Shown piece by piece: positions 24,032-32,687 of a stretch of DNA of 47,784 nt. The DNA comes from Chloroflexota bacterium. GTDB lineage: Bacteria; Chloroflexota; Chloroflexia; Chloroflexales; Roseiflexaceae. Every line of letters begins with the position of its first letter. The stretch's first letter is position 1. A program made the translations under genes and the position numbers. The stretch is from contig JACAEQ010000067.1 of assembly GCA_013388755.1 (NCBI GenBank), forward strand, positions 1 to 47,784. The letters run 5' to 3'. The notes below the pieces were generated by a model. That model did no database searches. It was given only the letters and a program-made list of their open reading frames with translations, and had not been told where the DNA came from.

Positions 24032-25693
24032 ATGACCGGCGATGATGCAACCTTCGATTATGTGATTGTCGGCTCCGGCTTTGGCGGCAGCGTCTCGGCG
24101 ATGCGCCTCACCGAAAAGGGGTACAGCGTCCTGGTGCTCGAAAAGGGGAAGCGCTACGCCGATGAGGACTTTGCGCGCACTACCTGGAATGTGGCAAAGT
24201 ATCTCTGGTTTCCCGCAGCGCGCTGTTTTGGCATTCTCGAAATTGTGCCGTTCAAGGATGTGCTGGTGTTGCGCGGCGTCGGCGTCGGTGGTGGCAGCCT
24301 GGGGTATGCCAATGTGTTGATGGAGCCGAGCGACGAGTTGTTTGCCTCGCCGGCCTGGCGCCACCTGGCCGACTGGAAGACGCTGCTGAAACCGCATTAC
24401 GCAACCGCGCGGCGCATGCTTGGGGTGACGCCAAACCCGCGCCTCTGGGCTGCCGACGCTGTGTTGAGCGGCATTGCGCGCGAACTGGGCCAGGCAAGCA
24501 CCTTTCGCCCGACGGATGTCGGCACGTTCTTCGGGCCGGCAGGTGTTGAGGTCCCTGATCCCTATTTTGGCGGTGAAGGGCCGGCACGGCGCGGCTGCAC
24601 CCATTGTGGTGCCTGCATGGTCGGTTGCCGCCACAACGCCAAAAATACCCTCGTCAAGAATTACCTTTACTTTGCCGAGAAATGGGGTGCCGAGGTGCGC
24701 GCCGAGTCTGAGGTGACGGATATTCAGCCGCTCGCTCACCAGGCCGACGGTGCACGCTACCGCGTCGTCCATCGCAGTTCAACACGCTGGCGCAGCAGGC
24801 CGCAGGCGGTGCGGGCACGCAATGTGATCATCGCCGGCGGTACCGTCGGTACGCTCAAACTCCTCTTTCGCTGCCGTGATATCACCCGCTCGCTGCCGAA
24901 CGTTTCGCAACGGCTCGGCGATATTGTTCGCACCAATAGCGAGGCGTTGCTCGGCGTCGTGAGCCGTGGCCTGCGCACCAACTACTCCGAGGGGATTGCG
25001 ATTACCTCGATCTTCCACGCCGACCCGGTCACGACGGTTGAGCCGGTACGGTATCCCGATGGCTCGGATCTGATGCGTTTTCTGGCGGGGCCGCTGATCA
25101 GTGCCGGGTCGTTACCGCGACGTATTGGCCGGTCACTGCTGGATCTCTGGCGTCGCCCGGCTGACTTCCTGCGTACCCACGTGCTTCCCGGCTGGGCGCG
25201 CCGCACGACGATTCTGCTGGTGATGCAGACTGAGGACAACCAGCTCAAGATGCGCCTTGGGCGCAGTATCTGGACGTTGTTCCGTAAGCGACTTGTCTCG
25301 GTCTCCGATCCGGAACATCCGATTCCGACAACGCTGCCGATTGGCCATGAGGTGACACGGCGCTTTGCCGAGCGAATCAATGGTATTCCCAGCGGCACCA
25401 TCAATGAGGCGATGCTGAATGTTCCAATGACGGCGCATATTCTTGGCGGTTGCCCGTTCGGGCGCAATGCCGACGAAGGGGTGGTCGATCTTGACGCGCA
25501 GGTGCATAACTATCCTGGTCTGTATGTCGTGGACGGCGCAATCGTTCCGGCAAACCCGGGCGTCAATCCGAGCCTGACGATCACGGCGCTGGCAGAGTAT
25601 GTGATGAGCCGGATACCGCCGAAGAACGGCACGGTGCATCGCACAGCCTTACCTGGAGTCGAGACCCAACCGGCGGCTGAGGTGCCGGCATGA
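24032..25693 (+). CDS. GMC-family FAD oxidoreductase, cholesterol-oxidase-like
   Basis: A 553-residue flavoprotein. FAD-binding VGSGFGGSVSAMRL starts near residue 12; a second flavin region, VLVLRGVGVGGGSLGYANV, near 80. A Cys cluster CTHCGACMVGC with the following RHNAKNTLVKNYL (about 190-213) is characteristic of the cholesterol-oxidase-like GMC branch. The C-terminal GMC block has MTAHILGGCPFG with the active-site His and ends NPGVNPSLTITALAEYV. There is no signal peptide. It probably oxidises a hydrophobic alcohol, possibly a sterol-like one. I start it at 24032 after GAAGAGGGATC; the frame also opens at 23951 within the palindrome region. Position next to beta-oxidation and SCP2 genes suggests one pathway. 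Confidence 0.85.
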   Translation: MTGDDATFDYVIVGSGFGGSVSAMRLTEKGYSVLVLEKGKRYADEDFARTTWNVAKYLWFPAARCFGILEIVPFKDVLVLRGVGVGGGSLGYANVLMEPSDELFASPAWRHLADWKTLLKPHYATARRMLGVTPNPRLWAADAVLSGIARELGQASTFRPTDVGTFFGPAGVEVPDPYFGGEGPARRGCTHCGACMVGCRHNAKNTLVKNYLYFAEKWGAEVRAESEVTDIQPLAHQADGARYRVVHRSSTRWRSRPQAVRARNVIIAGGTVGTLKLLFRCRDITRSLPNVSQRLGDIVRTNSEALLGVVSRGLRTNYSEGIAITSIFHADPVTTVEPVRYPDGSDLMRFLAGPLISAGSLPRRIGRSLLDLWRRPADFLRTHVLPGWARRTTILLVMQTEDNQLKMRLGRSIWTLFRKRLVSVSDPEHPIPTTLPIGHEVTRRFAERINGIPSGTINEAMLNVPMTAHILGGCPFGRNADEGVVDLDAQVHNYPGLYVVDGAIVPANPGVNPSLTITALAEYVMSRIPPKNGTVHRTALPGVETQPAAEVPA

Positions 25694-25700
25694 CTCAGCA

Positions 25701-25835
25701 GCCTGTCCGAATAACGCTACGCCCATGGCATTGCGCGGAGCGCGAGCGACCGCCTGCAGCGAGTGACGCGTGGCTGAAGCAATCGAGCGGCGCGAGAGGA
25801 GATTGCTTCGCTTCGCTCGCAATGACATCCAGACA
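25701..25835. repeat. dispersed repeat lacking its right terminal inverted repeat (copy 6)
   Basis: Begins GCCTGTCCGAATAACGC and contains CGACCGCCTGCAGCGAG, GGCTGAAGCAATCGAGC and GATTGCTTCGCTTCGCTCG followed by CAATGACATCCAGAC. The right GGATAGGC end is absent. It runs almost to the rhamnosidase start. Confidence 0.83.
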
Positions 25836-25856
25836 TCAAACGGAATCGAGCATGCT

Positions 25857-28703
25857 ATGGCGCAGGAGCAGCTTGCACTGGACGCCGCTGCCGGAGCGGC
25901 CGAGATCGCCTCCGTTCGGTTTGAGCATCACCGCCAGGCATTCGGCATTGGCGAGGATCGCCCGCGTCTCTCCTGGATCGTTGCGACGACGACTCCAGCC
26001 TGGCGCCAGATGGCCTATGAGATTGAGGCGTATGGCGCAGACGGCCAGTTCCGCGGTCGGACCGGCACGGTCGAGTCGGATCAGTCCGCGCTGGTGGCCT
26101 GGCCGTTCGATGCGCTGAAATCACGTGAGCGGCTCAGCGTGCGCGTGCGCGTCCGGGGAAGCGATGGCCTGGTGTCGCCCTGGAGCGCTCCCGCTACGGT
26201 AGAAGCGGGACTCCTCGCAGCGCACGACTGGAGCGCGCGGTTCGTCACTCCGGATTGGGACGAGGATACGACCCGCCCGCAGCCCGCACCAATGATGCGG
26301 CGTGAGTTCAATGTCCGGCACGGCGTGGTTGCCGCCCGGCTCTATCTGACGGCCCTCGGTGTGTATGAGGCAGCGTTGAACGGCGCCATCATCGGCGACC
26401 ATGTCCTTGCCCCCGGCTGGACCAGTTATCATCACCGGTTGCGCTACCAGACGTTTGATGTGACCGGGTTGCTGCGCGAGGGGGCGAATGTGATCGGCGC
26501 CACGCTGGGCGACGGCTGGTATCGTGGCCGGCTCGGCTTCGGCAGTGGCAGGCGAAACGTGTATGGTGAGGGCCTGGCGTTACTCGCCCAGCTGGAGATT
26601 GTCTATGCTGACGGTACAACCGACCGGATCGTTACCGATGAAGCCTGGCGGGCGGCAACCGGCCCGATTCTGGCCAGTGATCTGTATGACGGCGAAACGT
26701 ATGATGCGCGCCTCGAACGCAACGGATGGTCAACTCCCGGGTACGACGACGGTGACTGGTCGGGAGTGCGATTGCTCGATTACGACCTCGCAACGCTGAT
26801 AGCTCCCTGCGGGCCACCGGTGCGTCGCATCGAAGAAGTCGCGCCGGTCGCCATCAGTACCTCGCCGTCCGGCCGTACCATTGTTGATTTCGGTCAGAAC
26901 CTTGTCGGGCGGGTGCGCCTGACCGTGAGCGGCCCGGCGGGCCAGACGATCACCCTGCGTCATGCCGAAGTTCTTGAGCACAACGAACTCGGCACTCGTC
27001 CACTACGCCATGCAGCGGCAACCGATCGCTACACATTGCGCGGCGGCGGTATCGAAACCTGGGAGCCGCGTTTTACCTTCCACGGGTTCCGCTATGCCGA
27101 GGTCACAGGCTGGCCCGGTGAACTGGCGCGCGATGATCTTGTCGCAGTGGTCATTCATTCCGATATGGAGCGCACCGGCTGGTTCACATGTTCGGATCCG
27201 CTGGTCAGCCGCCTGCACGAAAATGTGGTGTGGAGCATGCGCGGCAATTTCCTCGACATCCCGACCGATTGCCCGCAACGTGACGAGCGCCTGGGATGGA
27301 CCGGCGACATCCAGGTATTCTCTCCGGCGGCCAGCTTCCTGTACGATTGTGCCGGCTTGCTCCGGTCGTGGCTGGCCGATCTCGCAGCCGAGCAGCACGA
27401 AGCCGGCGGCGTGGTTCCGGTGGTCGTGCCGAATGTGCTCGGGCCGCCATTTGCCGCGGCAGCCTGGGGCGATGCAGCGACAGTTGTTCCCTGGGTGCTG
27501 TACCAGCGCTTCGGCGATGCCGCGATCCTCGCGGCGCAATTCGAGAGTATGCGTGGCTGGGTTGACGCCGTCGAACGCCTGGCCGGCGAGAGCCGGCTCT
27601 GGGACCAGGGGTTCCAGTTCGGTGACTGGCTCGACCCGGCGGCGCCGCCGGAGCGACCGGGCGATGCGCGCCCCCGCCCGCAGATCATCGCCACCGCCTA
27701 CTTCGCCCGTTCTGCCGAACTGACCGGCTACGCCGCCGGAGTGCTGGGTCGCGCTGCAGAGGAAGCGCACTATCTGCTGCTTGCTCGAGAGATTCGTAAC
27801 GCATTTGCGCGTGAGTATGTCACGCCGGCCGGGCGCATCATGAGCGATGCAACGACGGCCTACGCGCTGGCGCTCGAGTTTGCGCTGCTTCCCGATGCGG
27901 AGCAACGCCGGCATGCCGCCGAGCGACTGGCTGACCTGGTGCGCGCGAATGGCTACCATATCAGCACCGGTTTTGTGGGAACACCGTTGATCTGTGATGC
28001 CCTGTGCAACGCCGGTTACTATCGAGCCGCCTACCGCCTGCTGCTGCAGCGCGAGAATCCTTCCTGGCTCTACCCCGTAACGATGGGCGCCACAACGATC
28101 TGGGAGCGCTGGGACAGCATGCTCCCCGATGGCTCGATCAATCCGGGCGAGATGACATCATTCAATCATTACGCGCTTGGCGCCGTAGCAGACTGGTTAC
28201 ACCGCACGGTCGGCGGGCTGGCCCCGGCGTTGCCCGGGTATCGCCGGATTGAGGTGCGCCCACGACCGGGCGGTGGACTGACGCATGCTTCGGTGCGACA
28301 CCTGACGCCATACGGTCCCGTCGAGTGTGCCTGGACCCTTGCGAACGGCACATTTCAGATGACGGTTATCATCCCGCCTAATACGAGCGCGCTTGTGATC
28401 CTGCCGGGAAATGACGCAGAACCGATCGAGGTTGGCTCCGGCATATATCGCTGGTCGTACGCGTACCGGGACCCTGATGCGCGACCGCCGCTTACGATCG
28501 ACAGCACAATTGCCGATCTTATCGATGACGTGGATGCGTGGAATGCAGTGCGAGCAGCGTTATCCGAGGCAGCGCGGCGGAATCCATTCATCATCACCGG
28601 GCTGCAGAGTCAGAGCCGCGCGACGCTACGCCAGGCCCTTGCACGACTGCCGGGCGCCGATGCGCTTACCATGGCGGTTGAGCGCGCCCTCGTGGCGCGG
28701 TAG
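25857..28703 (+). CDS. GH78 alpha-L-rhamnosidase
   Basis: A 948-residue glycosidase without signal peptide, so probably cytoplasmic. Domain order is as in GH78: N-terminal beta domain (about 10-120), lectin-like domain (about 130-290, LGVYEAALNG and LGDGWYRGRLGF), a linker beta domain, the alpha/alpha-barrel catalytic domain (about 440-790) and a C-terminal beta domain. The catalytic block shows DIPTDCPQRDERLGWTGD, and later TTIWERWDS and MTSFNHYALGAVADWL, all GH78 hallmarks. Roughly 85 further residues at the C-terminus are unassigned. It should release L-rhamnose from oligosaccharides or glycosides. The frame opens at 25770, but those first 29 residues (with RLLRFARND) are translation of the dispersed repeat, so I start it at ATG 25857. 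Confidence 0.92.
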   Translation: MAQEQLALDAAAGAAEIASVRFEHHRQAFGIGEDRPRLSWIVATTTPAWRQMAYEIEAYGADGQFRGRTGTVESDQSALVAWPFDALKSRERLSVRVRVRGSDGLVSPWSAPATVEAGLLAAHDWSARFVTPDWDEDTTRPQPAPMMRREFNVRHGVVAARLYLTALGVYEAALNGAIIGDHVLAPGWTSYHHRLRYQTFDVTGLLREGANVIGATLGDGWYRGRLGFGSGRRNVYGEGLALLAQLEIVYADGTTDRIVTDEAWRAATGPILASDLYDGETYDARLERNGWSTPGYDDGDWSGVRLLDYDLATLIAPCGPPVRRIEEVAPVAISTSPSGRTIVDFGQNLVGRVRLTVSGPAGQTITLRHAEVLEHNELGTRPLRHAAATDRYTLRGGGIETWEPRFTFHGFRYAEVTGWPGELARDDLVAVVIHSDMERTGWFTCSDPLVSRLHENVVWSMRGNFLDIPTDCPQRDERLGWTGDIQVFSPAASFLYDCAGLLRSWLADLAAEQHEAGGVVPVVVPNVLGPPFAAAAWGDAATVVPWVLYQRFGDAAILAAQFESMRGWVDAVERLAGESRLWDQGFQFGDWLDPAAPPERPGDARPRPQIIATAYFARSAELTGYAAGVLGRAAEEAHYLLLAREIRNAFAREYVTPAGRIMSDATTAYALALEFALLPDAEQRRHAAERLADLVRANGYHISTGFVGTPLICDALCNAGYYRAAYRLLLQRENPSWLYPVTMGATTIWERWDSMLPDGSINPGEMTSFNHYALGAVADWLHRTVGGLAPALPGYRRIEVRPRPGGGLTHASVRHLTPYGPVECAWTLANGTFQMTVIIPPNTSALVILPGNDAEPIEVGSGIYRWSYAYRDPDARPPLTIDSTIADLIDDVDAWNAVRAALSEAARRNPFIITGLQSQSRATLRQALARLPGADALTMAVERALVAR

Positions 28704-28715
28704 AGAGACGCGAAA

Positions 28716-28740
28716 GCGCCCCTGTGTGTGAGGGGGGCGC
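28716..28740. terminator. hairpin between convergent genes
   Basis: GCGCCCC (28716-28722) and GGGGCGC (28734-28740) pair around an 11-base loop, 13 bp after the rhamnosidase stop. There is no T-tract; it may still end transcription from either side. Confidence 0.45.
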
Positions 28741-28830
28741 AGTGCCGTCGCTGGCTCGACGCGCTCGCAGGCGGCACATGCGGCCAGGGGCAACCTGGTG
28801 GCGGCACTCGCGCCTGGAAGGCCGGTGCCG

Positions 28831-29544
28831 CTAGCGCAGGTGAGCGTTGAAGAAGGCAATGATCCGCCGGCGGGCATCGCGCGCGGAAGGCTCATGGTAT
28901 TCCGACATCGTCAGCCTGCCCAGCACGCGCAAGATTGCCAGAACCTCACGGGGATCGTGATTATTCAGGAACGCATGCCCGGCTTCAGGGTATTCCTTGA
29001 CATCGTGCGCCACGCCGGCGGACGTCAATGCGCGTTCAAGCCGGCCGGCGGCGCCGCGTAGCGAGATGTCGCGAGCGCCATAGCTGGCGACGATCGGGCA
29101 GGACTCTGCCAGGAATTGTTCGAAATCCTTCGGTAGCGCGCCATAATTCACGCTCGACGCTGCGAACCCGTGGCCGGGGGCGAGCAACAGCGCAAACCCG
29201 CCCCCCATGCAGAAACCAATGACACCGATCTTGCCGGTGCAATCATCGCGTCGGGCCAGCCAGTCGCGCACGGCTTCGATATGCTGGAACATCATTCCCT
29301 GCCAGGTGAGATAATCGCGAAAGATGGAACGCAAGCAGGTCAGAATGGTTCCACCATCGAACAGGTCGGGCGCTGCCGCAATGAACCCCTCGGACGCCAG
29401 CCAGTCGGCCTGGTGCCGCATATCGCTGCTCATTCCCAGGGCATCGTGGATGATGACGACACCTGGCCAGGGGCCGTCACCGGCCGGCGTGGCGACGTAC
29501 GTTGCCAATGCACCGCCGGGCGCGGGAATCTTTGTCTCGGTCAT
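28831..29544 (-). CDS. dienelactone hydrolase family protein
   Basis: A 237-residue alpha/beta hydrolase. The nucleophile is a cysteine, Cys112 in GFCMGGG, with Asp159 in YGARD and His190 in EAGHAFLN, the triad of dienelactone hydrolases. It is cytoplasmic and probably opens a lactone or ester; true dienelactone need not be the substrate. AAAGGAG lies six bases before ATG 29544; the frame continues upstream to 29658 without support. A hairpin abuts the ribosome-binding site. It is convergent with the rhamnosidase gene. Confidence 0.87.
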   Translation of the reverse strand: MTETKIPAPGGALATYVATPAGDGPWPGVVIIHDALGMSSDMRHQADWLASEGFIAAAPDLFDGGTILTCLRSIFRDYLTWQGMMFQHIEAVRDWLARRDDCTGKIGVIGFCMGGGFALLLAPGHGFAASSVNYGALPKDFEQFLAESCPIVASYGARDISLRGAAGRLERALTSAGVAHDVKEYPEAGHAFLNNHDPREVLAILRVLGRLTMSEYHEPSARDARRRIIAFFNAHLR

Positions 29545-29554
29545 TATTGCTCCT

Positions 29555-29573
29555 TTCCGCCTTTTCGGCGGAA
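29555..29573 (-). promoter_or_regulatory. hairpin abutting the dienelactone hydrolase ribosome-binding site
   Basis: TTCCGCC and GGCGGAA form a perfect 7-bp stem around five bases. On the mRNA its 3' arm runs straight into AGGAG, sharing bases with the extended Shine-Dalgarno sequence, so folding could modulate translation. Confidence 0.4.
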
Positions 29574-29687
29574 TGATACTGTGGTCGTGCCGTCGGCGGG
29601 CGGGCAAACCGGCCCACCACGACGCTGCCTGCGACGTGTCCCGCCTCTGGACCTCCACTGGTGCTACGTGTCGCCTCCGGTGTAAGT

Positions 29688-29844
29688 ACCTATCCGAAAA
29701 CCCATGGGCCTGCTGTCATTGCGAGGAGCGCCAGCGACCGCGTGCAGCGCGCGCAGCGTGGCTGACGCCATCGACCGGCGCGAGAGGAGCTTGCGTCGCT
29801 CGCGCTCGCCATGACAGTGACCATCTGGTTTTCGGACAGGCTCT
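29688..29844. repeat. full copy of the TIR-bearing dispersed repeat (copy 7)
   Basis: Begins TACCTATCCGAAAACCCATG and ends TGGTTTTCGGACAGGCTCT. The interior is close to copy 2, sharing GGGCCTGC, GTCATTGCGAGGAGCGCCAG and CCATGACAGTGACCATCTGG. The two are probably the most recently related copies in the window. Confidence 0.88.
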
Positions 29845-29852
29845 TAATACGA

Positions 29853-29908
29853 GTGCTGAGTGACGAGTACAAAGTGCTGAGTATTGAGTGCACAACGCTG
29901 AGCGCTGC
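29853..29908. repeat. degenerate period-7 array
   Basis: Eight consecutive 7-base steps read GTGCTGA, GTGACGA, GTACAAA, GTGCTGA, GTATTGA, GTGCACA, ACGCTGA, GCGCTGC. The period is clear although units diverge. It directly follows dispersed-repeat copy 7. Confidence 0.65.
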
Positions 29909-30018
29909 GTTGGTAGAGTGGATGGTCGCGCATATTGTATCACTCTCTGCCTGGCCGTCTTTGTTGCGCTTGACCGGGAGGTATAGCATTGAGGTAAGCG
30001 CTCGCCAGGTTTTGCGGA

Positions 30019-30219
30019 TTGTCACACCGGCGCGTTTGTGCAGGCGGGCATGGCCATGACGGTTCATGCACGATTCGTTTCCCGCGATCGGTTGGCGTAA
30101 CCGATGCCGATACAGGCGAGTTGTTGGGGCAGACGATTGACGCACTGGAGCTTGATATGCTGCGCTGGCGGATACGCGTTCTACCGATAACTATTGATGC
30201 AGAAAGGCCATTGTCGTGA
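30019..30219 (+). CDS. possible small ORF or gene remnant
   Basis: A 66-codon frame from TTG 30019 whose TGA overlaps the GTG start of the YhhN-family gene (GTGA), a layout common in real operons. The later half (VTDADTGELLGQTIDALELDMLRW) has protein-like composition; the first half does not. I recognise no family. It may be only the C-terminal remnant of a lost gene. Other parts of 29909-30215 show nothing. Confidence 0.25.
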   Translation: MSHRRVCAGGHGHDGSCTIRFPRSVGVTDADTGELLGQTIDALELDMLRWRIRVLPITIDAERPLS

Positions 30220-30947
30220 AACGCCGGCTCTATCCAGGCCGCCTGGCGTATGTTTTCCTGGGATTGGCGGCCTTGACGTTGTTGACTGGTCTTGCCCTGG
30301 GCAATCGTGAGGATCAACGGAACCGCATTCCACTGCCGCTGCGGATGCTTTCGTCGCTACTGGTGTGGGCCGCCGCGTTGCTGTTCTGGCGGTGCGCGCC
30401 TGCAGGCGAGTCGCGCAAGCAGGCCGCGCTGGCGGCGGCAGGCATGGGGTTCGGCTCGCTGGGCGATTTCGTGATGGCGCGGGTGATCCCATTGCCGGAA
30501 CATGTGATCTTCGGCATGCTTGCATTTGGCGCAGGGCATGGATGCTATATCGGTGCAACTGCCGGAAAGCTTGCGGAACGTGGGCAACCGGTGCTGCGTG
30601 GATTGGCGCCTGGAGCCCTGGTGTCGAGCGGGATTGCCGGCGTTATAGGGTGGCGATTGATGGCGTACAATCCGGCGAAACCGGTGGCGCTGAACTACGC
30701 GGCGCTGGCCTATGCGCTGCTGCTGGCGTCGATGGCTGGCCTGGGAGTGGCGCTGGCAACCCGCGATCCGCGCTACAACACGCTCGCGCTGGGCGGAGCG
30801 CTCTTCTTCCTCTCCGATCTTATCCTGGCGGGCGAACTCTTTCGCGATCTCTTCTTCCCGCATATCGGCGACGTGATCTGGCTGAGCTATATTGCCGGGC
30901 AAGGGCTGATCGTCGAGGCGCTGGGCGCCGCATATGCGCAGGGGTAA
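30216..30947 (+). CDS. YhhN/TMEM86-family membrane protein (lysoplasmalogenase-like)
   Basis: A 243-residue protein with about eight membrane segments. FGSLGDFVMARVIPLP, FGMLAFGAGHGCYIG and ALFFLSDLILAGELF are the conserved blocks of the YhhN family, each with an Asp or His in a membrane helix. Eukaryotic relatives hydrolyse the vinyl-ether bond of lysoplasmalogen; the bacterial substrate is uncertain. It starts with GTG at 30216. Confidence 0.78.
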   Translation: MKRRLYPGRLAYVFLGLAALTLLTGLALGNREDQRNRIPLPLRMLSSLLVWAAALLFWRCAPAGESRKQAALAAAGMGFGSLGDFVMARVIPLPEHVIFGMLAFGAGHGCYIGATAGKLAERGQPVLRGLAPGALVSSGIAGVIGWRLMAYNPAKPVALNYAALAYALLLASMAGLGVALATRDPRYNTLALGGALFFLSDLILAGELFRDLFFPHIGDVIWLSYIAGQGLIVEALGAAYAQG

Positions 30948-31011
30948 AGCGAAGTCCATCAAGCGGGCGCATCATGAGCCTGCCGAAGGAGCATGCCAAT
31001 CACCAGACCAG

Positions 31012-31049
31012 TGATGCCTTGACATCAACATGGTGATGTGTTAGCATCA
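31012..31049 (+). promoter_or_regulatory. vapBC promoter with two TGATG-N6-CATCA operators
   Basis: TTGACA (31019-31024) and TAGCAT (31042-31047) are 17 bp apart. Two inverted repeats of identical geometry overlap them: TGATG-N6-CATCA at 31012-31027 and at 31034-31049, exactly 22 bp apart, two helical turns. The first covers the -35 and the second the -10. This is what cooperative autorepression by a VapB-VapC complex would need. Confidence 0.65.
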
Positions 31050-31086
31050 CAGTGTTAGTCCAACAAGCAGCGTCTATCGTGATCTG

Positions 31087-31314
31087 ATGCGAACAACTGT
31101 CGATATTGAAGATGATGTTCTGGCCGCGGCAAAGGCGATAGCTCATCAGCGCGGTATTTCTATCGGGAAGGTTCTCTCGGAACTTGCGCGCCAGGCGCTT
31201 CTACGCGCAAACGCCACCAGAACGCGCAATGGCCTGCCATTGTTTCCTGTTCAACCAGGCGCCGGAATAGTCACACCGGAACTCGTGAACCAGTTGCGCG
31301 ATGAACTCCCATGA
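31087..31314 (+). CDS. vapB: VapB-type ribbon-helix-helix antitoxin
   Basis: A 75-residue protein. The first 40 residues (RTTVDIEDDVLAAAKAIAHQ, then GISIGKVLSELARQAL) fit a ribbon-helix-helix DNA-binding domain. The C-terminal half, containing NGLPLFPVQPGAGIVTPE, should wrap the toxin. Its stop overlaps the toxin start (ATGA). It probably represses its own promoter. Confidence 0.87.
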   Translation: MRTTVDIEDDVLAAAKAIAHQRGISIGKVLSELARQALLRANATRTRNGLPLFPVQPGAGIVTPELVNQLRDELP

Positions 31315-31742
31315 CAACCTTCTTGCTGGACGTCAATGCACTTCTGGCGCTGAGCGATCCCATGCACGTCCACCATGAGCCGGCGCATCGCTGGTTTGCT
31401 GTTCGAGGAAGAGCCAGCTGGGCTACGTGTCCGCTGACAGAAAACGGCTTCATACGGATTGCCAGCCACCCCAATTATCCCAATCGCCCGGGGGACGCGC
31501 CACAACTCGTGAGTCTTCTTCGCCAGATGTGCGCCGAAGCCGGGCATCAATTCTGGCCTGATGATATCAGCCTCCGGGATGTTCTTGCCCCCGATGCGCT
31601 CTTCACGCACTATCATGTGGCCGATGTCTATCTTCTCGGGCTCGCAGCGGCGCGTGGCGGGAAGCTTGCGACATTCGATCATCGAATCGTTCCTGCTCTT
31701 GTCCGTGGTGGTGAAGAAGCGCTGGAGATCATTCCAGTCTGA
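31311..31742 (+). CDS. vapC: VapC-type PIN-domain toxin
   Basis: A 143-residue PIN-domain protein, predicted Mg-dependent RNase. The acidic residues fall as in the family: Asp7 (LLDVNALLAL), Glu44 (TENGFIRI), Asp105 (HVADVYLLGLA) and Asp123 (ATFDHRI). It is translationally coupled to the antitoxin by ATGA overlap. Cellular RNA target unknown; tRNA or rRNA cleavage is usual for VapC. Confidence 0.9.
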   Translation: MTTFLLDVNALLALSDPMHVHHEPAHRWFAVRGRASWATCPLTENGFIRIASHPNYPNRPGDAPQLVSLLRQMCAEAGHQFWPDDISLRDVLAPDALFTHYHVADVYLLGLAAARGGKLATFDHRIVPALVRGGEEALEIIPV

Positions 31743-31760
31743 CGGTGTATGCTGCTATCA

Positions 31761-32585
31761 TCACGCCGGCTCGTTGAGCAACGCTCTCAGCGCTCGAATC
31801 GCGGCGCGCATCCCTTCCGCACCGCTGAAGCCCCCCGACGGCCCGGCAATCTGCAGGTGCGGTTCGAGCGTCAGGTATCCCTGGTAGCCACGTTCGCGCA
31901 GCGCTGCCAGTAATTCGGGCACCGCGCCGTCGCCCTGGCCGGCCGGGCGCACGCTGCCGTCGGCGAACACTGCATCCTTGATGTGCACATGGATCACATA
32001 GTCGGCCAGGAGCGGCCAGGCTTCGGCCATGGGGCGCACACCGCACTGCACAAAGTTGGCCGGGTCGAACGCTGCGCGTAAGGCCGGCGAGCCGACCGTT
32101 TGTAGGATGTCGAGACAGCGTTCGGCGGTATCACCGTAAATGCCGCGTTCATTCTCGTGCACGAGCGTAACGCCAAGCTCCGCGGCGCGGCGCGCCAGCG
32201 CGCCCATGCGGTGCATCACCGCCTCGCGGTGCGCATTCGCCTGGCCGGCAGGAACATAAAACGAGAAGACGCGAATCAGCCGCGTGCCGAGCGCGTCGGC
32301 GGCTGCCGCGGCGCGATCCAGGCGCCCCGGTTCGAAATCCGGCGCACCGTCGATTGGTGATTTACCGATTGGACTGCCAATGGCCGATACCGCAAACCCG
32401 CGCGAGTCGAGCAATTCGCGAGCGCGGCGCAGATCGTTGGCATCGAACTCAAGCACGTTCCTGCCCCACGCACCACGCAGTTCGAGGCTATGGACCCCCT
32501 CGGCCGCCAGAATATCGAGCTGTGCGGCAAGATCATCGGTGATCTCGTCGCCGAATGCGCTGAGGGTAAAGTGTGCGGATGTCAC
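31761..32585 (-). CDS. sugar phosphate isomerase/epimerase (xylose isomerase-like TIM barrel)
   Basis: A 274-residue TIM-barrel protein. ELRGAWGRNVLEF, LVHENERGIYG (Glu), FDPANFVQCG (Asp), HVHIKDAVF (His, Asp) and LTLEPHL (Glu) supply the metal-binding Glu/Asp/His/Glu set of the AP-endonuclease-2 / xylose-isomerase-like family. It is cytoplasmic, with an unknown carbohydrate substrate. I start it at GTG 32585, six bases after GGAGG; the frame is open far upstream to 32852 but without a site. A promoter with a built-in operator lies about 100 bp upstream. It is convergent with vapC. Confidence 0.82.
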   Translation of the reverse strand: MTSAHFTLSAFGDEITDDLAAQLDILAAEGVHSLELRGAWGRNVLEFDANDLRRARELLDSRGFAVSAIGSPIGKSPIDGAPDFEPGRLDRAAAAADALGTRLIRVFSFYVPAGQANAHREAVMHRMGALARRAAELGVTLVHENERGIYGDTAERCLDILQTVGSPALRAAFDPANFVQCGVRPMAEAWPLLADYVIHVHIKDAVFADGSVRPAGQGDGAVPELLAALRERGYQGYLTLEPHLQIAGPSGGFSGAEGMRAAIRALRALLNEPA

Positions 32586-32687
32586 CCTGTTCCTCCTTCG
32601 CTCCCGGTCAGGTTGTACCGTGTGAAACACATCATACGGTCGGCGAACCTGCAAGGTCTTCTGAGGACGACAAAAACTGGCGCGTGT

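Noticed and set aside
25770-25856. N-terminal extension of the rhamnosidase (29 residues with RLLRFARND)
   Set aside because: This segment is the translated dispersed repeat; the same peptide arises at other copies. The family domain begins after ATG 25857.
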